A stretch of DNA of 7,126 nucleotides from Pseudomonadota bacterium (GCA_021815835.1 JAKAZN010000089.1:1-7126); one strand, 5' to 3'. Counted from the first letter of the stretch, positions 1 to 6,904 are shown. Notes: generated from the sequence alone by a model not told the origin. Made by a program: numbers and translations.

Positions 1-25
1 GGCGAGGATGACGGGATGTGCCTTG
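1..25. other. Window edge downstream of nasA, no gene assigned
   Basis: These 25 bases follow the nasA stop codon. On the minus strand they contain CAAGG close to the stop but no ATG, and nothing that reads as a terminator. A downstream gene, for example a siroheme synthase as often found after nasA, could begin beyond the edge, but nothing here shows it. Confidence 0.3.
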
Positions 26-2611
26 CTATTCGGCGGCAACGAGGTCATGGCGGAGAAATCCCTTCAGTTCGGAATGGCATGAACCGCAACCGGTGCCGGC
101 GCCGGTGGCGGCGCCGATCGCCTCGACGCTCCGGCAGCCGGCGCGGATCGCGGCGCGGATCGCGGGTTCGGCAACCGCGTTGCAGACGCAGACCTGCCGC
201 CCGCGGGTCGCGGTGGCGCGGGCGGGCTGGCCAAGCAGGAGCGTCGGATCGGCTCCTGCTTGTGGGGCCGCGAACAACGCCTCCAGCGCCTCGGGGTCCG
301 GCAGCGCAAGCTCCGCCGGCGCGACGTGGAGAAGGAGCTGGACGCCGGCCCGGTCCAGCACGGCGAGGCGGAAGACCCCGCGCGTCGGGTCGGCGTAGTC
401 GAGGAATTCGGCACCCTCCGGCAGCTCCAGCAGCCACCGTGCCGCGTCCACGGCGCTGCGGGCAGCGAGCGGGGCAAACCCGGTGAAGCGCGACAGCGCC
501 AGCCCGCCCGGGCGTAGTGCCTGCGACCAGACGGCTTGTTTGCCAGCTGCCATCGCGCAGGAAGCGGCACGGCCGATGGCAATGGCCCTCCAGAGCGTCG
601 GCACCGCCGCAAGTCGCACTGGCGAATGCTTGAAGGCCGGCTGGCCGGAGATCGGGTCGGTCGCCGGAACGGTGAGGCGGTTGACGCTTCCGGCGCTGCC
701 CTGCGCTGCGGTCCAGTGTATCGCGGCGAACACCGAACCTTCGCACTGTCCCGGCGAGATCGCTGCCGGGAAGACGATGCGCGCCCCTTCGCTCCCGGCG
801 GCGACAAGATCACCAGGCAGCACGCCGAGGCGCGCCGCGTCCGTCGGTGCGAGTTCCAGGGTCGCGGCATCCTGGTGGGCCATCAGTTCGGCGACGCGAC
901 CGGTGCGCGTCATGGTGTGCCATTGGTCGCGCAGCCGGCCGGTATTGAGGGTGAAATCCGTGCGCGCGCGGCGGAGCGGTGATACGGCGACGAAGCGGGC
1001 CCGCCCGTCTGGCGTCGGGAAGTTTCCCTCGGCGAAGAGGCGATCTCCGGCCAGAGGCCAGCGCAGCGGGCGCATTGCGTCGTAATCGTCATCCGGGATG
1101 GCAGCGAGCCCGCCGATATTGAACCGCCGTCGCCCGAAGTTGCGGAAAGCGGAGAGTGCCGCGTGTTCGCGGAAGATCGCAGCCGGCCCGTCCCAGGCGA
1201 AGGCCGCGCCATGGCCGAGCCGCCGGGCGAGTTCGGCGAACATCCACCAGTCGGGTCGGGCAGCACCGGGAGCGGGACGAAACGCGCGCTGGCGGGAGAT
1301 CATGCGCTCTGAATTGGTGACGGTGCCGTCCTTCTCGGACCAGCCTGCCGCTGGCAGCAGGACATGGGCATGGGCGGTCGTCGCCGTGGGCCAGCAATCG
1401 GCGACCACGAGGTGCGGACAACGGGACAGCGCGTCGCGCACGTCGAGGCTCGCTGGCAGGGATTCGGCGGGGTTGGTGCCGGCGATCCAGAGGGCGCGTA
1501 TCTTGCCGTCGGCGACGGCACGGAACAGGTCGACCGCCTTCAGCCCGGGCCGGCGCACGAGGTTGGGGGCGCCCCAGAATTCGGAGAGCGTCGCGTGGTC
1601 GTCGGGGTCGTCGAAGCCGAGATGCGCGGCGAGCTGGTTGGCGAGGCCGCCCGCCTCGCGGCCGCCCATCGCGTTGGGCTGGCCGGTCAGCGAGAACGGT
1701 CCGGCGCCGGGCCGGCCGATCCGTCCGGTGGCGAGGTGGAGGTTCAGGATCGCGCCGATTGCGTCGGTCGCCGTCTCGGACTGGTTCACGCCCTGCGAAA
1801 AGGCGGTCACCATGCGCGGGGTGGCGGCGACCCAGCCGGCGAGGGTTTCGAACGCGGCGGGATCGATCCCGTGCTCGGCCTGCCGCGCGGCGGCCAGCGC
1901 GGCGCCGAACCCGGCGGTGTGCCGCGCGATGTAGTCGCGATCGAGCGCGCCGCGGTCCGCGCAGGCGGCGAGCAGCGCGCAGAATAGGGCGAGGTCGCCG
2001 CCGGGGCGCACGGCGAGGTGCAGGTCGGCGAACTCGGCGGTCGCGCTACGGCGGGGATCGATCACGACAATCCGCGTCCCGCGCGTCGCCCGGGCGGCAA
2101 GTGCGCGCTGGAACAGGACCGGATGGCACCATGCGGCGTTCGAGCCGGCGAAGATGATCAGTTCCGCCTCGTCGAAATCCTCGTAGATCCCCGGGACGAG
2201 GTCCTCGCCGAAGCACCGGCGGTGGGCGGCCACCGCGGACGCCATACAAAGCCGGGAATTGGTGTCAATATTGGCACTGCCGATGAACCCCTTCATCAGC
2301 TTGTTGGCGACGTAGTAATCCTCGGTCAGGAACTGTCCGGACACGTAGAAGGCGACGGAGTCCGGCCCGTGCGCGGCGATCGCCCGCGCGAAGCCGTCCG
2401 CCGCTGCATCCAGCGCCGCGCTCCAGGAGGTCTCGCGCCCGCCGACCATCGGCGTCCGCAGTCGCTCCCGGTCGTCGAGCGTGGCCGCGAGTTTCGCGCC
2501 CTTCACGCAGAGCCGTCCGCGATTAGCCGGATGGGCGGGGTCGCCAGCGATTGTCCCCTCGCCGGCAATCAGCCCGCAACCGACGCCGCAATAGGGACAG
2601 GTCGTGTTCAT
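26..2611 (-). CDS. nasA: Assimilatory nitrate reductase catalytic subunit (Mo-bisMGD, with C-terminal [2Fe-2S] domain)
   Basis: An 861-aa cytoplasmic molybdoenzyme that reduces nitrate to nitrite. Seen in the sequence: an N-terminal [4Fe-4S] motif with Cys5, Cys8, Cys12 and Cys35 (CPYCGVGC, then RLCVKG); the stretch NSRLCMASAV, whose Cys122 is the expected molybdenum ligand; the family-typical GSNAAWCHP (about 156-164) and GQPNAMGGREAGG (about 310-322); a molybdopterin-dinucleotide-binding region at about 555-670; and a C-terminal BFD-like [2Fe-2S] module with Cys808, Cys810, Cys842 and Cys845. Length and domain order fit NasA of the Klebsiella type, which carries this C-terminal cluster. The ATG lies inside the nirD stop (ATGA, 4-bp overlap). 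No Shine-Dalgarno sequence is evident just upstream, so translation is probably coupled to nirD. No signal peptide or Tat motif is seen, which argues against periplasmic NapA. The stop is TAG. No flavoprotein partner gene is adjacent within the window. In alphaproteobacterial nomenclature the same protein can be called NasC. Confidence 0.95.
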   Translation of the reverse strand: MNTTCPYCGVGCGLIAGEGTIAGDPAHPANRGRLCVKGAKLAATLDDRERLRTPMVGGRETSWSAALDAAADGFARAIAAHGPDSVAFYVSGQFLTEDYYVANKLMKGFIGSANIDTNSRLCMASAVAAHRRCFGEDLVPGIYEDFDEAELIIFAGSNAAWCHPVLFQRALAARATRGTRIVVIDPRRSATAEFADLHLAVRPGGDLALFCALLAACADRGALDRDYIARHTAGFGAALAAARQAEHGIDPAAFETLAGWVAATPRMVTAFSQGVNQSETATDAIGAILNLHLATGRIGRPGAGPFSLTGQPNAMGGREAGGLANQLAAHLGFDDPDDHATLSEFWGAPNLVRRPGLKAVDLFRAVADGKIRALWIAGTNPAESLPASLDVRDALSRCPHLVVADCWPTATTAHAHVLLPAAGWSEKDGTVTNSERMISRQRAFRPAPGAARPDWWMFAELARRLGHGAAFAWDGPAAIFREHAALSAFRNFGRRRFNIGGLAAIPDDDYDAMRPLRWPLAGDRLFAEGNFPTPDGRARFVAVSPLRRARTDFTLNTGRLRDQWHTMTRTGRVAELMAHQDAATLELAPTDAARLGVLPGDLVAAGSEGARIVFPAAISPGQCEGSVFAAIHWTAAQGSAGSVNRLTVPATDPISGQPAFKHSPVRLAAVPTLWRAIAIGRAASCAMAAGKQAVWSQALRPGGLALSRFTGFAPLAARSAVDAARWLLELPEGAEFLDYADPTRGVFRLAVLDRAGVQLLLHVAPAELALPDPEALEALFAAPQAGADPTLLLGQPARATATRGRQVCVCNAVAEPAIRAAIRAGCRSVEAIGAATGAGTGCGSCHSELKGFLRHDLVAAE

Positions 2612-2958
2612 GCCGGCGCCAGCGGAGCGGAGACGTCCAGCAGCACGCGTCCCTCGGCCACGCGTACCGGGAAGCGCGGGACGCAGGAGGCGGCCGCCTC
2701 GCCCTCAGCCGCACCGGTCGCGAGCGCGATCACCCAGTTGTGCAGCGGGCAGGTGACGCCATGGCCGTGGACGATGCCGTGGCTGATTTTGCCGCCCCTG
2801 TGCGGGCAGGAATCGCGCAGGGCGAAGACGGCGTCGTCGCCGGTGCGGAAGATCGCGACATCGCCGTGCGCGGTCGCCACGGTCCGGGCGCCGCGCTGGG
2901 GGATGTCGTCGAGGGCGGCGACATCGACGAAGCCGGTATCGGTCATGATCGCGTCCAT
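2608..2958 (-). CDS. nirD: Nitrite reductase small subunit / Rieske-type ferredoxin NirD
   Basis: A 116-aa Rieske-fold protein, partner of NirB in NADH-dependent nitrite reduction. Seen in the sequence: Cys51-Pro-His53 and Cys70-Pro-Leu-His73, which is the full CxH...CxxH ligand set for a [2Fe-2S] Rieske cluster. From family knowledge, some NirD proteins, including the E. coli one as I recall, keep the fold but lack these ligands, so an intact set suggests real electron transfer here. Start choice: the ATG at 2958 shares one base with the nirB stop (TGATG) and has GGAG (2967-2970) 8 nt upstream. An in-frame ATG at 2946 has no such site and is less likely. The gene end overlaps nasA by 4 bp. 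It lies between nirB and nasA, as expected for a shared redox carrier; in Paracoccus the equivalent NasG was proposed to serve both reductases. Confidence 0.93.
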   Translation of the reverse strand: MDAIMTDTGFVDVAALDDIPQRGARTVATAHGDVAIFRTGDDAVFALRDSCPHRGGKISHGIVHGHGVTCPLHNWVIALATGAAEGEAAASCVPRFPVRVAEGRVLLDVSAPLAPA

Positions 2959-5402
2959 CACGTAAGCTCCGCGACATGGGTGAATTTCGCGCCGGCGGCC
3001 GCGGCCGACTCCATAGCCCAGGGATCGGCCTGGGCGAATGTTTGGGCATGCAGGAAGCGGGCGGCGAGAGCCTTGCGGTTGTCCTCGTCCTCGACGACGG
3101 CTTGCTTCACATAGTCGAGCCCGACGCGCTCGATCCAGGGCGCGGTGCGCTCGAGGTAATGGGCCTCCTCGCGGTAGAGCTGGAGGAAGGCGGCGCAGTA
3201 TTCGAGCACCTCGGCCTCTGTCGTCACCTTGCACAGCAGGTCGGTGCCGCGCAGGCGGATGCCGCCGTTGCCGCCGACCAGCAGGTCCCAGCCGGCCTCA
3301 GTCGCGATCACGCCGAAATCCTTGATGCTCGCCTCGGCGCAGTTCCGCGGGCAGCCGGAGACGGCCATCTTCACCTTGTGCGGATGCCACGAGCCCCAGC
3401 TCATCTTTTCCAGCGCGATGCCCATGCGGGTCGAGTTCTGGGTGCCGAAGCGGCACCATTCCGAGCCGACGCAGGTCTTCACAGTCCGCAACGCCTTGCC
3501 GTAGGCGTGGCCGGACACCAGGCCGGCGGCGTTCAGGTCGCGCCAGACCGTGGGCAGGTCCTCGCGCTTCACACCGAGCATGTCGATGCGCTGGCCGCCG
3601 GTGATCTTGACCTCCGGAATGTCGAATTTGTCCACCACGTCGGCGATCGCGCGCAGTTCGCGCGCGTTGGTCACGCCGCCCCACATGCGCGGGACCACCG
3701 AGAAGGTGCCGTCCTTCTGGATGTTCGCGTGCATCCGCTCGTTGACGAAGCGCGCCTGGGCGTCGTCAACGTATTCGCCCGGCCAGGCGCAGAGCAGGTA
3801 GAAATTGAGCGCCGGGCGGCAGACATGGCAGCCGTCCGGGGTCTTCCATTCCAGCGCCTGCATCACCGCCGGGATTGATTTCAGTTTGCCGCCGACGATC
3901 CGCCTGCGCACCTCGCCATGGTCGAGACCGGTGCATTTGCAGACCGGCTTGACCGTCGCGGGTGCGTACTCCGTGCCGAGGGCGGCGCGCAGCAGCGCCT
4001 CGACCTGGCCTGTGCAGGAACCGCACGAGGAGGACGCCTTGGTCCTCGCGCGCACGTCATCGACGCTTGCGAGGCCGAACGCTTTGATCGCCCTCGTTAT
4101 CGTCCCCTTGCAGACGCCGTTGCAGCCGCAGATTTCCGCACCGTCCGGCAGGGCCATCACGGCGGCGTCGGGGTCGGCCGGTCCGTCCGCGAGGGGGCCG
4201 AAGATCACACTGTCGCGGATCTCGCCGATATCGGTCCCGTCCTTCAGGAGCTGGAAATGCCAGGCGGCGTCGCTTGCATCGCCAATGGCGACGAGGCCGA
4301 CGATCCGGTTTTCTCGCAGGACGAGCCGGCGATAGGTCCCCCGCGCGCCGTCGCGCAGCACGATGTCCTCGGTGCCGGAATCGCCGAGGAAGGCGCCGGC
4401 CGAGGCCATCTCCACGCCCGAGACCTTGAGCCTTGTAACGCTGGCCGCCGGCGTGAATCCGATCCCCGGCGTGCCGGTCATCGCCCGCGCGGCGACACGG
4501 GCCATCTCCCAGATCGGTGCGACCAGGCCGAAGACCTTGCCGTCATGCTCGACGCATTCGCCGATCGCGAAGATCGCGGGATCGGAGGTCCGCAGGAAAT
4601 CGTCGACGATCACGCCACGATTGCATTCGAGACCGGTCGCCCGGGCCAGGCCTGCATTCGGACGGATACCGACGGCCATCACCACGAGGTCGGTGGGAAT
4701 TTCCCGCCCGTCCTTCAGCCGGACCGCGCGCACCCGGTCGTCGCCGATGAACGCGGCGGTCTCGGTGCCGGTCAGGATCGTCATTCCGCGCGCCTCGAGG
4801 TTCTGCTTGAGCAGATGGGCAGCGGAAGCGTCGAGCTGGCGCTCCATCAGGGTCGGCATCAGGTGGATCACCGTCACTTCGGCGCCGCGCAGGTCGAGCC
4901 CGTGCGCCGCCTCCAGCCCGAGCAGCCCGCCGCCGATCACCACCGCCTTCGCGCCGGGCCGCGCGGTTGCCAGCATGTCCCCGACATCGGCGACGGAGCG
5001 GAAGGTTTGCACGCCATCAAGTTCCGCCCCGGGGATCGGCAGGACGAACGGGCTGGAGCCTGTCGCCAGCAGAAGCAGGTCGTAGGGCGCCTCGGTGCCG
5101 GCGGCACCTCGCACGATCCGGCGCGCGCGGTCGATCCAGTCGACATGCTCGCCGGCGATGAGGCGAATGCCGTTGCTAGCGTACCAGTCGTAGTCATTAA
5201 GGACGATATCCTCGAACCGCTTCTCGCCTGCGAGAAGCGGCGAGAGCATGATCCGGTCGTAGTTCGGGTGGGGTTCCGCGCCGAACACGGTGATGTCGAA
5301 TATGCCGGGCGCGATGGCGAGGATTTCCTCGACCGTCCGCATCCCGGCCATACCGTTACCGACGACGACGAGGCGCGGCCGCGAGAGGGTGGTGCCATGC
5401 AT
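2958..5402 (-). CDS. nirB: NAD(P)H-dependent assimilatory nitrite reductase large subunit NirB
   Basis: An 814-aa cytoplasmic enzyme that reduces nitrite to ammonium in six electrons, using FAD, iron-sulfur clusters and siroheme. Domains in order: an FAD-binding Rossmann motif GNGMAG at residues 15-20; an NAD(P)H-binding motif GGGLLG at 157-162; a first BFD-type [2Fe-2S] site at Cys425, Cys427, Cys460 and Cys463; a second CxC...CxxC cluster region at Cys488, Cys490, Cys525 and Cys528; a nitrite/sulfite reductase ferredoxin-like half domain at about 555-625; and the siroheme/[4Fe-4S] ligands Cys644, Cys650, Cys684 and Cys688 (TCVGSEWC and SGCPRNC). All key cysteines are present and no truncation is seen. 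The start is supported by AAAGGAA 8 nt upstream, overlapping the stop of the transporter gene. The stop TGA overlaps the nirD ATG by one base. The length is slightly below that of the roughly 850-aa E. coli protein. Confidence 0.96.
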   Translation of the reverse strand: MHGTTLSRPRLVVVGNGMAGMRTVEEILAIAPGIFDITVFGAEPHPNYDRIMLSPLLAGEKRFEDIVLNDYDWYASNGIRLIAGEHVDWIDRARRIVRGAAGTEAPYDLLLLATGSSPFVLPIPGAELDGVQTFRSVADVGDMLATARPGAKAVVIGGGLLGLEAAHGLDLRGAEVTVIHLMPTLMERQLDASAAHLLKQNLEARGMTILTGTETAAFIGDDRVRAVRLKDGREIPTDLVVMAVGIRPNAGLARATGLECNRGVIVDDFLRTSDPAIFAIGECVEHDGKVFGLVAPIWEMARVAARAMTGTPGIGFTPAASVTRLKVSGVEMASAGAFLGDSGTEDIVLRDGARGTYRRLVLRENRIVGLVAIGDASDAAWHFQLLKDGTDIGEIRDSVIFGPLADGPADPDAAVMALPDGAEICGCNGVCKGTITRAIKAFGLASVDDVRARTKASSSCGSCTGQVEALLRAALGTEYAPATVKPVCKCTGLDHGEVRRRIVGGKLKSIPAVMQALEWKTPDGCHVCRPALNFYLLCAWPGEYVDDAQARFVNERMHANIQKDGTFSVVPRMWGGVTNARELRAIADVVDKFDIPEVKITGGQRIDMLGVKREDLPTVWRDLNAAGLVSGHAYGKALRTVKTCVGSEWCRFGTQNSTRMGIALEKMSWGSWHPHKVKMAVSGCPRNCAEASIKDFGVIATEAGWDLLVGGNGGIRLRGTDLLCKVTTEAEVLEYCAAFLQLYREEAHYLERTAPWIERVGLDYVKQAVVEDEDNRKALAARFLHAQTFAQADPWAMESAAAAGAKFTHVAELT
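2967..2970 (-). promoter_or_regulatory. Ribosome-binding site of nirD inside nirB
   Basis: GGAG lies in the last codons of nirB, 8 bases upstream of the ATG at 2958. It favours this start over the in-frame ATG at 2946, which has no comparable site. Confidence 0.55.
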
Positions 5403-5410
5403 GGCGTTCG

Positions 5411-5417
5411 TTCCTTT
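5411..5417 (-). promoter_or_regulatory. Ribosome-binding site of nirB
   Basis: The minus strand reads AAAGGAA, 8 bases before the nirB ATG at 5402. It begins on the last base of the transporter stop codon (TGAAAGGAA), so ribosomes ending the transporter release next to a strong reinitiation site. It fixes the nirB start. Confidence 0.75.
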
Positions 5418-6643
5418 CAGATCCGGACGGTGCCGTTGCCGGGGGGCGAGGTGAAATCCGCGCGCCAGCGGCGACGCACCGTCATCAGCCCGGCGAAGGC
5501 GACGAGCGCGAGGGCGGCGAAGACCAGGAACCCGTCCTGGTAGGAGCCGGTGAACTGCTTCGAAAAGCCGAGGCTGGAGGCGAGGTAGAATCCACCGACC
5601 CCGCCGGCCATGCCGACCAGGCCGGTCATTACCCCGATCTCGCGGCCGAAGCGGATCGGCACGAGCTGGAACACCGCGCCGTTGCCCATCCCAAGGGCGA
5701 GCATCGCGAGGACGAAGGCAGCAAGGGCGAGGGCGAGGTCCGGCAGGCCGATGCTAACCAGAGCCAGCGTGGCCGCGGCGACGACATAGAAGATCGAGAG
5801 TGCCGCGATTCCGCCGATCCGATCCGCGAGCCAGCCGCCGAGCGGCCGCACCGACGATCCGACGAAGACGCAGGCCGCCGTGGCGTAGCCGGCGTTGACC
5901 GCAGCCAGGCCGTACTGGGTATGGAAATAGATCGTCAGCGATGCCGCGAGCCCGACGAAACCGCCGAAAGTGACGCTGTAGAACAGCATGAACCACCACG
6001 TGTCGTGGAGCCGCAGCACGCGGAGATAGGCGCCGAGGCTCTGCGGCGCCGGATGGGCCGGGCTGTCTTTCGCGAGTATCGAGAAGACGCACAGCACGAC
6101 GACCATGATCGCCGCCGCCATGCCGAAGACGCTGGCGTAGCCGAAAGCGAGGCCGAGCGCCGGGGCAAACAGGGCGGCAAGCACAGTGCCCGAATTGCCC
6201 GCGCCCGCGATGCCAAGGGCGGTTCCCTGATGCTCCTTCGGATACCAGCGCGATGCGAGCGGCAGAGCAACCGCAAAGGATGCGCCGGCGAGGCCAAGGA
6301 CGAGCCCCAGCGCCAGCACCGAGCCGTAGCTTGGCAGGCCGGTCGCCCAGGCGAGGAGAAGGCCGGTGATGACGATGAACTGCGCCACGATCGCGGTGCG
6401 CCGCCCGCCGAAGCGGTCGACCGACAATCCGTTCGGAATCCGCAGGAGGGCACCGGCCAGCACCGGAACCGCGACCATCAGCCCCTTGTGCGCGGGATCG
6501 AGATGCAGCGTCCGGCCGATCTGCACACCGAGCGGACCGAGCAGCACCCAGACCATGAAGCTGGCATCGAAATAGAGGAACGATGCGAAGAGGGTGGGTA
6601 GATGGCCGGATTTCAGAAACGACTTTTCCGTGGTGCTATGCAT
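5417..6643 (-). CDS. narK: Nitrate/nitrite MFS transporter (NarK/NNP family)
   Basis: A 408-aa inner-membrane protein with about 12 hydrophobic segments, of the major facilitator nitrate/nitrite porter family. Seen in the sequence: both nitrate-signature motifs, AGAGNSG (about 146-152) and GMGNGAVFQ (318-326); an arginine in LLRIPNG (Arg68) and one in SSVRPLGG (Arg266), at positions corresponding to the two substrate-binding arginines of E. coli NarK; and the MFS loop motif DRFGGRR (76-82). Start choice: the reading frame stays open to an ATG at 6817, but the first 58 residues of that version are polar, not family-like, and would overlap the promoter. The ATG at 6643 has GGGAG (6652-6656) upstream and begins just before the first membrane segment. 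As first gene of the operon it most likely imports nitrate for assimilation; nitrite export or exchange cannot be excluded. NasA, as used in Bacillus, is an alternative name. The C-terminus is short and basic. Confidence 0.93.
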   Translation of the reverse strand: MHSTTEKSFLKSGHLPTLFASFLYFDASFMVWVLLGPLGVQIGRTLHLDPAHKGLMVAVPVLAGALLRIPNGLSVDRFGGRRTAIVAQFIVITGLLLAWATGLPSYGSVLALGLVLGLAGASFAVALPLASRWYPKEHQGTALGIAGAGNSGTVLAALFAPALGLAFGYASVFGMAAAIMVVVLCVFSILAKDSPAHPAPQSLGAYLRVLRLHDTWWFMLFYSVTFGGFVGLAASLTIYFHTQYGLAAVNAGYATAACVFVGSSVRPLGGWLADRIGGIAALSIFYVVAAATLALVSIGLPDLALALAAFVLAMLALGMGNGAVFQLVPIRFGREIGVMTGLVGMAGGVGGFYLASSLGFSKQFTGSYQDGFLVFAALALVAFAGLMTVRRRWRADFTSPPGNGTVRI

Positions 6644-6650
6644 GGTCGCA

Positions 6651-6656
6651 CTCCCG
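6651..6656 (-). promoter_or_regulatory. Ribosome-binding site of the nitrate transporter gene
   Basis: The minus strand reads CGGGAG, followed by 7 bases and then the ATG at 6643. It supports this start over the in-frame ATG 174 bp upstream at 6817, which would place coding sequence across the predicted promoter. Confidence 0.6.
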
Positions 6657-6682
6657 CGAATCCTGTGATCCGCGATGCGGCC

Positions 6683-6720
6683 CCCATTGGCGCGCGATCG
6701 ATCAAGAATGGGCAATGCCC
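6683..6720 (-). other. Two mutually exclusive leader stems, possible attenuator
   Basis: In the transcript GGGC-AUU-GCCC (6720-6710) can form a short GC-rich hairpin followed by AUUCUUGAU, a poor U-tract. Alternatively CCCAUU (6712-6707) can pair with AAUGGG (6688-6683) across an 18-nt loop. The two structures share bases 6710-6712, so only one can form at a time. This is the arrangement expected of an attenuator or antiterminator switch, and it lies where the terminator of a NasT-controlled leader would be. The stems are short and the U-tract is weak, so chance is a real alternative. Confidence 0.3.
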
Positions 6721-6751
6721 GCACTAGCCTCGCGCCGCCCTTGGCCCGGAG

Positions 6752-6769
6752 CCGCATGTCGCCATGCGG
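6752..6769 (-). other. Leader RNA hairpin with GNRA-type tetraloop
   Basis: The minus strand reads CCGCATG-GCGA-CATGCGG, a perfect 7-bp stem closed by a GCGA tetraloop, which fits the stable GNRA class. It lies essentially at the predicted 5' end of the transcript. It could protect the mRNA from 5' decay or serve as the first hairpin of a NasT (ANTAR) target. If the last stem pair opens, the loop is the hexamer GGCGAC, which has the G expected at position 4 but G, not A, at position 1. The stem is seen directly; the function is inferred. Confidence 0.55.
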
Positions 6770-6778
6770 TCTTATCGA

Positions 6779-6794
6779 AGCAAAATCGATGCCA
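6779..6794 (-). promoter_or_regulatory. Sigma-54 (RpoN) -24/-12 promoter for the operon
   Basis: On the minus strand the sequence reads TGGCATCGATTTTGCT, preceded by T. Compared with the RpoN consensus YTGGCACG-N4-TTGCW it matches TGGCA and TTGCT exactly, and the invariant GG (6793-6792) and GC (6781-6780) are separated by exactly 10 bases. Taking the C of the GC as -12, transcription would begin near 6768-6770. That leaves an untranslated leader of about 125 nt before the transporter ATG at 6643. Sigma-54 promoters need an enhancer-binding activator; for nitrate assimilation operons NtrC is the usual one. I do not see a clean NtrC consensus site. The partly matching TTGCCCACATGTTGCA at 6797-6812 is a weaker sigma-54-like sequence and probably not the promoter. 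Confidence 0.72.
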
Positions 6795-6885
6795 AGTGCA
6801 ACATGTGGGCAATTCATGCGCTGTTCGGCTTCGAAAGAAAGTCTATGCGTACTAATTATTCAAGAAGAGATGAATATTTGCGTTT

Positions 6886-6904
6886 TAGATCAAAATTTGA
6901 TCTA
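6886..6904. repeat. Perfect 19-bp inverted repeat, candidate operator or enhancer site
   Basis: The sequence TAGATCAAAATTTGATCTA has two perfect 9-bp arms around a single central A. It sits in an AT-rich patch (about 6840-6910), unlike the GC-rich surroundings. It starts 3 bp past the nasS-like stop codon and is centred about 127 bp upstream of the predicted transcription start, a usual distance for an upstream activator site of a sigma-54 promoter. It resembles an inverted arrangement of FNR/CRP-family half-sites (ATCAA...TTGAT) but does not have the TTGAT-N4-ATCAA order, so I do not assign it to FNR. As RNA it could form an AU-rich hairpin, but no U-tract follows on the minus strand, so a terminator is unlikely. 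Confidence 0.6.

Larger units (their letters stand above)
6644..6768 (-). promoter_or_regulatory. Structured 5' leader of the nitrate operon
   Basis: This is the predicted untranslated leader between the sigma-54 start point and the transporter ATG. It holds a strong 7-bp hairpin at its 5' end (6752-6769), a weak 3-bp stem with a six-base loop (6734-6745), two competing stems (6683-6720) and a 4-bp stem at 6670-6680 just before the ribosome-binding site. Nitrate operons controlled by NasT/NasR carry a two-hairpin ANTAR target followed by a terminator in this position. The architecture here is compatible, but the loop bases only partly fit, so antitermination is inferred from context. No upstream open reading frame with a good ribosome-binding site was noticed. 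Confidence 0.45.

Noticed and set aside
1098..2965. Several plus-strand open frames of 200-315 codons opposite nasA and nirD
   Set aside because: They are Arg/Ala/Gly-rich with no domain or ribosome-binding site, and the opposite strand encodes NasA and NirD with all cofactor ligands intact.
3918..5543. Long plus-strand open frame of 541 codons antisense to nirB
   Set aside because: It lies opposite a fully conserved nirB. Its residues are low-complexity and rich in Arg, Gly, Asp and His with no recognisable motif, as expected for an antisense frame in high-GC DNA.
6774..6790. Inverted repeat ATCGA-N7-TCGAT as a leader RNA hairpin
   Set aside because: It overlaps the -12 and spacer part of the sigma-54 promoter and lies upstream of the predicted transcription start, so it should not be in the RNA.
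6797..6812. Second sigma-54-like sequence TTGCCCACATGTTGCA
   Set aside because: It has TG in place of the invariant GG and is clearly weaker than the site 18 bp downstream. It might be part of an activator site, but its dyad does not match the NtrC spacing.
6644..6817. N-terminal extension of the transporter to an ATG at 6817
   Set aside because: The extra 58 residues are polar and unlike the family, and would be encoded across the promoter. The ATG at 6643 has a ribosome-binding site and fits the family start.
6886..6904. Intrinsic terminator for the nasS-like gene
   Set aside because: The stem is almost all A/U with a one-base centre, and no U-tract follows on the minus strand.
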